A stretch of 64,000 nt of DNA from Ananas comosus (Eukaryota > Streptophyta > Magnoliopsida > Poales > Bromeliaceae): positions 8,234,432 to 8,298,431 of the forward strand of contig NC_033639.1 in the NCBI RefSeq assembly GCF_001540865.1, in the 5' to 3' direction. The translations under genes and the position numbers were made by a program. Each line of letters opens with the position of its first letter. Position 1 is the stretch's first letter. This document shows positions 57,841 through 64,000 of this stretch, piece by piece. The notes under the pieces are model-generated. The model made no database searches, was not told the origin of the DNA, and worked only from the letters and a program-made list of their open reading frames with translations.

Positions 57841-58981
57841 ATCCCAAGTTTTGATCCCAATCCCAAAACCACCCGTTTCCACTTCTTGTTCCTGCGCTCC
57901 TACCATATTTATTATTATTAAAATATAAACAAAATTTCTAATTTATTTATTTCTAATTAAATTAACTCTCCAACCTCCGCCCGCTACGCTCCGGCAGTCT
58001 ATAATACTTGGAGGCATCCTATGGTGAACCTTTGCTTTTTAGCTGTTTCTACTTTACTAGCTATTACTAATCTGTGCGACCAGTGTTATTAATGTAGGTC
58101 CTGTTGCCTATCCTCGTGAACTAGGGTCGGTTTCGACTCATATTTTCGGTGGTGTTGTTGTTAACATTCACGTCGTTATTTGTTTTTTAAACTACCATTG
58201 CACTCTACAGTTTTTATTTTTATGTTCATCATATATTACTATGATTACAAAATTTTATTAATTTTTTATTGTAATTGAAAAAAAAATCTTTTTTGAGTTT
58301 TTTAGAGGTACACCAAAGTGTGAAAGATTGAAATTATGGGGCACCAAATTTCACATAGTTTAATCATGGGATACTAAAGTGTGAAAGAGTGNTGAATTAT
58401 TCGGTTTAGCATTTCTACAAGGCATTAAAATTAATTTTATTGTTTAATAGCATACACCCTTTAGAGTTCGAATGTAAAAAAATATATAAATTTGATAAAA
58501 ATTGTTCACCATTTTTTTAAAACGATAAATAATTCGCCATGTAATGCTAATTTAATAAATAAAAATTTTAAATACTTATATTTACAATTGAAAAAATCTG
58601 CAATTAGGAACACACTTCGCATATTTTAACCTTTCATCCTAAGATTCACGCACGTCTTTTTCAGTTTTTATTATTAACAAATTAAATTAAAAAATATATG
58701 AATTGCACATTTGGTCCTCAAACTGTAAGACCGGTGACACTTTAATTTTCAAACTGCAATTTATTGCAACTTTTTTACTTAAATATTTAAAATTATTACA
58801 ATCAAATCCTATAATCCAATTTAGCTCTAAACTAAATATTAACATAACGCTAATGTANAGCGTGCAGCTTGAGTTTGCGCGGGAATTTCAGGTAACGAAT
58901 TCCTATCTTAAAAAAAAAATTGTTTTAATTTTCTTCGGGTTTCTTAACATTAGATTGTTACAGATAATTTAGATAATTAGA

Positions 58982-59018
<37 letters not shown>

Positions 59019-59700
59019 TCCACCTGCGGTTCAGAATCAGAATCAGAATCAGAATTGAAATTAAGCCCAAAATCAGTTTCACTTCAATTCATATTTTTTG
59101 CAAATCAAATCGATAATTCTCACTTTGTTGCGTAAGGCATGTGTTTGGATGTTGGAAACACATCGCTGCAACCACTTGAATCTTGCTTTCCTCTTCCTTC
59201 AGAATTAGTGATTTAGAGGATTTCAAAGAGGATATATAAATTGAAATTCAATGGAAATAAATTACCAATAAGCAGCAGATGATGAAAAATTTTCAGCTAC
59301 TCATGCAACAACAGCAGATTCAGCAAAAAGTAGTTCCTCAATGCAACGAATTTCCCCGACTAAGCAGCGAAATATGCAAAAAGTAGTTCCTCAATGATTC
59401 AAAAAAGATGATAAATTCAAAACAGAACAAATATTCAGAATAGAAAAAGGAGCAAGGAAAAGACACCAACATTGCAAAATTGTATCCGGGAAGTAGGTTC
59501 TGCCATTAAGGGCAGTCCAAACATAATAGTAAATTGATATTTTACGAGAAGCAAATATTTTACGGACCGCTGCAGTAACTTAAAAAAGAGGGAGCAAAAA
59601 TGGTTGCCTGAAAAGAACAGACAAGCCAAACCACACTAGACAGAACAGAGAAGATGCAGGATGAACAGGATGAACAAATATAGCTTCAAAACCTCACAAA
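57841..59700. other. AT-rich sequence with MITE debris
   Basis: Partial family words (AAAGTGTGAAAGA) lie at 58315-58391 up to the N at 58392, and a MITE-like start (ATGAATTGCACATTTGGTCCTCAAACTG) at about 58697. A second N is at 58858. A poly-A run is at 58988-59016. (AATCAG)n is at about 59032-59056. CAAAAAGTAGTTCCTCAATG is doubled (about 59325 and 59376). No gene is recognised. Confidence 0.45.
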
Positions 59701-61140
59701 TTTAACCGAATAGTGTGTACAAATCTCTAAACCAAGAATCTGCACCCAAAATATTGGGATTATATTTCTCTGGGTGGGCCAAAATCATCATTTGCCTCGA
59801 AAGAGAAACAGGAAAAGAGCTGAAAGACAACAACAACCACCAACAACACCACCACCACCGCCGACCGGAGCAGGAAGGAAGAAGTGCCTGAGAGAAGCTA
59901 CCAAATTAAAGTAAGCAAAAAGCTGTTCTAACCCGGCATATTCTTCTCAAGAAAAGCTCGAAATTGTCGTTACGTAAAACATATATAGACTGCTTTCACA
60001 AATTGCAAGGAAGCGTAGCATGACAAGCCTCAAAATCGAAGGATCTCCCTAGAGGATCATTACTAGACATTAAATCAGTGTCTCACATACAAATACCTTA
60101 TCAATTTTATTGTTTAGCCAATCGTATCTAGCGCAATTGGCTAAAGACCTGATGGTTGGCACCCGAAGTCCCAAATTCAAAGCCTAGTTGCCTCACATTT
60201 CCAACCGAGTACATTTCTAAAAAATAGAACGAAGTAGCTAGTTTGCTACTTTTCTCTCAATTTTTTTAAAAAAATTACTATTTAGAAATTTAATAAATTA
60301 TTTTATGAACAAAATTTAATTTACGAGAATTTTTAAGTAAAAATCTAGATCCACAACAAACCTGCAAGAGGGAAGACAGGATTTTCGGTTAAACAAGATT
60401 AGAGTAGATATTAATTGCCACATGTCAGTTACTTGGCATGCCACTTGGCAAAACGAGAATCCTTCACGTTCTCTCAGCTTTTGCTTTCATATATTTATGT
60501 AGAATTAAATCAAAGCATCGCTTACTCGCTCCTGCTTCCATCTATAGATCAAATAGGAAAGGGCAAAAAAGATGACAGGAGCTGCAGGTAAAGGAGGCTC
60601 AGATTCGCCTTTGATGCATCAGAGAAAAGATCTCTCTCCCTCTCTTCTCTCATGCAAGTCCAACCCCTTCTACACGTTAATGGCGGCAGCGGTTGCGTTC
60701 GCACCATCCATGCTGCTTTGCCATCATTAGAAGGGATCTGAGAAAAGCATGAAGAGAAGAGACGGATTCGCAATCCGAGATTAACTAACAATCAGCTATG
60801 CACTGAATCATCGATCATCATCACCTCCTCACTGCTATCCTCTTTCAAATCAAATCTGATTATAGATCACTTGAATTCAGTTCACAAAAACTCAATTGAA
60901 TTCAAAGCTGTAAAATGCTCAAATGTTTGCACTCATTTTGAACACCCCGAAAGGAGCTATAGGGTGAGAAAGGAGAGGAGATAACACCCATTCGATCCAG
61001 CTTCCAAAATGTAGTTTTGCCAGATGAGTGGTATCAAGATTTAAACAGAGTCTGAACACCAAGTTGGGGTTATATCCCATGGGAGGGGCCAAAATCACCA
61101 TTGCCGTTGGAAAAGGAAAGGCAAACCTTTAAAGATGATC
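59701..61140. other. two diverged copies of a shared block
   Basis: 59700-59815 and 61020-61125 share the order TCTGMACMCCAA, TTGGGRTTATAT, GGGCCAAAATCAYCATT and a GAAA-rich end, so they are old duplicates. Between them, 60590-60740 resembles 54465-54600. No coding frame is convincing. Confidence 0.45.
60117..60260 (+). mobile_element. tRNA-derived SINE, diverged copy
   Basis: Family words in order: GCAATTGGCTAAAGACCTGATGGTTGG, CCCAAATTCAAAGCCTAGTTG, CTCACATTTCCAACCGAGTACATTTC, GTTTGCTACTTTTCTCTC. A poly-T-rich and not poly-A tail follows; no target duplication is visible. Confidence 0.75.
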
Positions 61141-61539
61141 ACTAACAGCAGGAACGGAAAGAAAAAAAAGAAGCAATGAAAAGGAAGGATAGTGATATTG
61201 CCAGAGCAAGTAATGAAGGACCTTGAAATGTGCTCTGAATGTAGGTACTAAAGGTGCAAGGCTGCCATTCCAACCTTCCAGCATCCATCACAGAAGCTCG
61301 AGAATTACATAGGGTGATGTTTGGTTTCACATAAAACTGCTATTGACAAGTTGCATCCTTGATTTTCAGGAAAAGAAAATGAAGAGTGAGAAAGAACGAG
61401 ACAGATAAGTATTTTCAGTTTTCAGTCTGCATTTTCTGCAGAACTACTTAAAATACAAAAAAGCCTTTTCCAGAGTATTTTACACACAGAAAAACTTCAA
61501 GAGCTCTTCTCACCCCAAAATAGTGATTTTGGGCCTAAT

Positions 61540-61890
61540 GTCTAACGACTCAATCCACCAGTTAAGCATGCTAGGGCGAGAGTAGTACTAGCAGGCTTGG
61601 TTGTCACATTGGGGGTGGAGCATCAAAGAGGATTACCAGCCAGAAGTGTAAGCAAGGTCTCGCATCGCCTGATGATCGGGAACATGTGGGTAAATGGACC
61701 TAACAAAGATGCTGAGATCTAAATAGGGGAAGTTTGTGATGCCCCAACGGTAGTCCCATATCAGACGGAAAAAAGATTATGCATGTACATATAAGGGCTA
61801 AACTCTCTAGTACTAACAACTTAGGCTTAAGCATTTTGAACTAGTAGTTTAGACCAGGTAAGTTATTAGTGCTAGTGAACTCTGTAGCAT
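61540..61890 (+). mobile_element. Cassandra-type TRIM retrotransposon, partial copy 3
   Basis: 61561-61592 (GTTAAGCATGCTAGGGCGAG, then AGTAGTACTAG) is nearly identical to the internal promoter half of plant 5S rRNA (GTTAAGCGTGCTTGGGCGAG...). It lies just before an LTR end at 61608 (GTTGTCACA). A short internal part (61609-61734) shares CTCGCATCGCCTGATG with copies 1 and 2 and ends in a purine tract (AAATAGGGGAAG). A 3' LTR starts TGTGATGCCC at 61735, with a decayed 5S A-box-like AAGTTATTAGTGCT at about 61860. The left part of the 5' LTR and the end of the 3' LTR are missing. It is better preserved in its 5S part than the other two. Confidence 0.82.
61556..61595 (+). ncRNA. 5S rRNA-derived sequence in an LTR
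   Basis: About 35 of 40 bases match the 3'-middle of plant 5S rRNA, covering the A-box, intermediate element and C-box start that TFIIIA and TFIIIC bind. It is a fragment and not a functional 5S gene: the first half and the last 30 bases are missing. In Cassandra elements such sequences can drive pol III transcription. Confidence 0.8.
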
Positions 61891-62819
61891 TATGCTTGAG
61901 CACGGCTATGAACATCCCCGAGTGTTCCCAACTGTAAACTGACGAGAGAAAGGAATATCTTCTCTGGAGCAGGCAGAGCAGAACAGAAAAGGAGGAGTTT
62001 TAGAATCAGAAAACAGAACTAGCAGCTCTGAAATAGAATGGAGACAGCACAGGAGGCGGCAAACCCTTCCCACGAACAACCAATCCTCTGGTAAAGAAAC
62101 ACTCTCCGACTATGTAAATTGCACCAAGAGTCATCAACTTTTTAATCTTACTTTCAGCTTGATCTCCATTTCACAACCTTAAAATAGAACACTTCGATAG
62201 GATCGAGTTCTGAGTAGACTTGCTGGGATTTCAGCTTAGAAGAATTCAGTTGAATCCATTTAGAAATGACCATATGTTTTGAAGGAGTAAAAGAACTCCC
62301 AAAATTCTTCATGCAAAGTGAAAGAATCTAGACACCGTCAAATCAAGATTTGCTTAAAGCCAGTTGGGTAAAATTCCAAAGAATTGGCAGGGAAAAAGAG
62401 GGGGGCGGGGAAAGGAGGGGGGGGGTTGTGTTTGGGAATTAGCAATCCAGAACAAGAAATACAAAAAAAGATACCAAAAGTGAACATTTCAAATAGTAAT
62501 TTGCATGCAAATGCAAATGCCAAAACAGCCATAGAAGACATAAGCATCATAAAATTCTACTTTTCTGAAAAAATTACAACAAATAGAAAACAGAGAGAGA
62601 GTAAACGGAGAATAACAAATATACCAGTATTAGTATAGATAAATACATCAAGATGAAAAACCGAAAGAAACTTCATTAAAAACAAAAGCATCATTATTAA
62701 AACCACAAAATTATTACAAAAAAAAGATAAGCATGGTGTTTGGACAGGAAAGTATGGCTCAGATTCACCTAAGATCAATCAAAAGCAAAAAGTTTTTAGT
62801 CCGACAATCCTACCATGCA
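61891..62819. other. unassigned sequence with one copy of the dispersed block
   Basis: GGAGGCGGCAAACCCTTCCC at 62051 belongs to the dispersed block family. A G-rich stretch lies at 62398-62427. No gene is recognised. Confidence 0.4.
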
Positions 62820-62901
62820 GTTTGATATGACCAATTTGGTCTGAGGCACCACATTAAGATTCTGGTCTGAAAGGGCGTGGGTTCAAATCCCAATCCCAAC
62901 A
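62820..62901 (+). pseudogene. tRNA-Leu (AAG) pseudogene
   Basis: The stretch follows a plant nuclear tRNA-Leu in order: TTGATATG, TTGGTCT-AGGC-CC, CATTAAGATTCTGG (anticodon AAG in its stem-loop), CTGAAAGGGC (long variable arm) and GTGGGTTCAAATCCCA (T-arm with intact B-box), ending CAACA. The acceptor stem no longer pairs (GTTTGAT against ATCCCAAC), one extra T lies near the start, and the A-box (TGACCAATTTGG) is damaged, so it should not make a working tRNA. Confidence 0.82.
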
Positions 62902-63380
62902 GAAAACAACATTTCCGCCCACTGAGATCCTTGTTAGTGGGTACTGCATTGGTCAAATACCAGGTCGCAGGTTCCAGGATGTCCACAGACCCATTACATG
63001 GCTGAGCTCTAAGATTGAAAGGGAAGTCTTCTTTGCAACAGATGGACCATGAATCCATGAGAAGTTAAAAAGAAAGAGGCAGGGTCTTAGATTTTCGAAA
63101 CAGTTAAATTCTATAAGGAGCTCCTTAAAAAGGAGGATGGCTCCACTTGAGAACCCGTTAGATATGACTCGAAATTTGGTCATCGGTGTCGATTTTGTCC
63201 CTAATTTGCCGACAGCTTTGCGGTGCGACAAATTTTGAAAAATGATTTGGAAAGGGAAAAGTGGATGTCAGTGGTGGAAGCGGGGGACTCGGGCTGATCC
63301 AATACTAAAATAATTCGCTAAGAACTTCTCTTTTTTTTGCCCTAGAGGCAATACATTGCATTGTACTTCCATAATATTGT
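62902..63380. other. unassigned sequence
   Basis: No gene is recognised. Minus-strand frames here run through the tRNA relic and have no family motif. Confidence 0.4.
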
Positions 63381-64000
63381 ACTCCCTTAGGTATAGTTTG
63401 GTTTGGGGATAAGCAAAAAGTGGGTATTCTAGGGATAGGTATAAATTGAGGTATAAGCGGGGATTAGATCAATTTTGCGTTTGGATGAAAATTGGGTTAT
63501 TCTTGAGAATAAGAAAAATAGTGTTTGGTTAGGTAAGATGGAATAAGAATTAAAGTGGGTAGTTATAAATAAAAAATAATAATATTATTCTTTTCTTTAT
63601 ATTAGAATTTGAATTTTTATATTTTATATTTATATTTTAAAATTTATAATTTTAACTTTTAAATTTTAAATTTTGAAATTAAAATTTAAATTTAAAATCT
63701 CAAATTTCAAATTTTAAATTTCAAACTTTAAATTTAAGATCAAATTTAAATTTTAAAAAAATAAAATATCAAAATTAAATTTAAAATTTATTTAAATTTT
63801 AAATTTTAATTTATTATAATATTTAAATATAATTTATTATAAAATTTATTACAATATTTAAATATAAATAATATGTATTAATATAGTACAATTAATAATT
63901 TTATAATAAAAATAATGTATTATAATATATAATATATTATATTTATATAATTTAGTTTTAATTCATTTTATAATTTTAATTAAGTTTAAAATTAAGCATT
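63381..64000. other. left part of an AT-rich MITE-like block cut by the window end
   Basis: TAGTTTGGTTTGGGGATAAG at about 63393 resembles an element end and is followed by low-complexity AAATTTTAAATTT sequence to the end. The other end is outside the window. Confidence 0.4.

Noticed and set aside
61556..61595. A functional 5S rRNA gene
   Set aside because: Only the middle-3' part is present and it is placed in an LTR next to an LTR end; the 5' half and terminator are missing.
1..64000. CRISPR arrays, bacterial operons, prophage or plasmid signatures
   Set aside because: None were seen; introns, SINEs, CACTA, Helitron and Cassandra elements show plant nuclear DNA.

Overview
The window looks like nuclear DNA of a flowering plant, most likely a monocot. 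Coding exons are intron-split and GC-rich at the third codon position at their 5' ends, while the surroundings are very AT-rich and full of small mobile elements. Pineapple or another commelinid would fit, but the sequence alone does not prove it. The assembly is a draft: there is one 25-base N run (590-614) and nine single Ns (2725, 3918, 12623, 13731, 23584, 38517, 47417, 58392, 58858). At least two single Ns (12623, 23584) are flanked by the same sequence on both sides, so they look like unmerged contig ends.

Only two complete protein genes are supported. At 5028-6072 (+) is a three-exon gene for a mitochondrial p32/MAM33-type matrix protein. At 49202-52829 (+) is a six-exon type-B two-component response regulator, the DNA-binding output factor of cytokinin signalling; its fourth intron needs a GC-AG splice pair. 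Two further loci are incomplete. A minus-strand gene ending in an EAR repressor motif (13497-13858) is cut by the gap at 13731. The 5' end of a probable plastid-targeted protein gene lies at 31453 (+).

The rest is a mosaic of mobile elements, several with diagnostic ends. There are three Cassandra-type TRIM elements carrying 5S-rRNA-derived LTR sequence (about 1985-2406, 3190-3641, 61540-61890) and a Helitron that captured an exon of a PQQL-like M16 zinc protease (29167-29976). There is a 514-bp CACTA element with a 3-bp target duplication (20697-21210) and a GC-rich Mutator-like element (11511-12137). There are also a foldback Mutator-like element with hAT-like ends at its centre (39249-39869), a 313-bp inverted-repeat element with a 9-bp duplication (14377-14689), several other MITE families, and a tRNA-derived SINE family with at least seven copies, three with clear target-site duplications.

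Layout: 1-4.96 kb, repeats and Cassandra elements; 5.0-6.1 kb, p32-like gene; 6.1-13.5 kb, unassigned sequence with a possible kinesin relic and a Mutator-like element; 13.5-13.9 kb, gapped EAR gene; 14-21.8 kb, AT-rich repeats; 21.8-28.9 kb, a tandem segmental duplication; 29.2-30.0 kb, Helitron; 31.35-32.6 kb, plastid-protein gene start; 32.6-48.4 kb, AT-rich and element-rich; 48.6-52.8 kb, response regulator; 53.9-63 kb, diverged repeated blocks that look like duplicated minus-strand transcript leaders, plus a Cassandra element and a tRNA-Leu pseudogene; 63.4-64 kb, AT-rich element running off the end. The genes share no visible pathway; they are independent transcription units.
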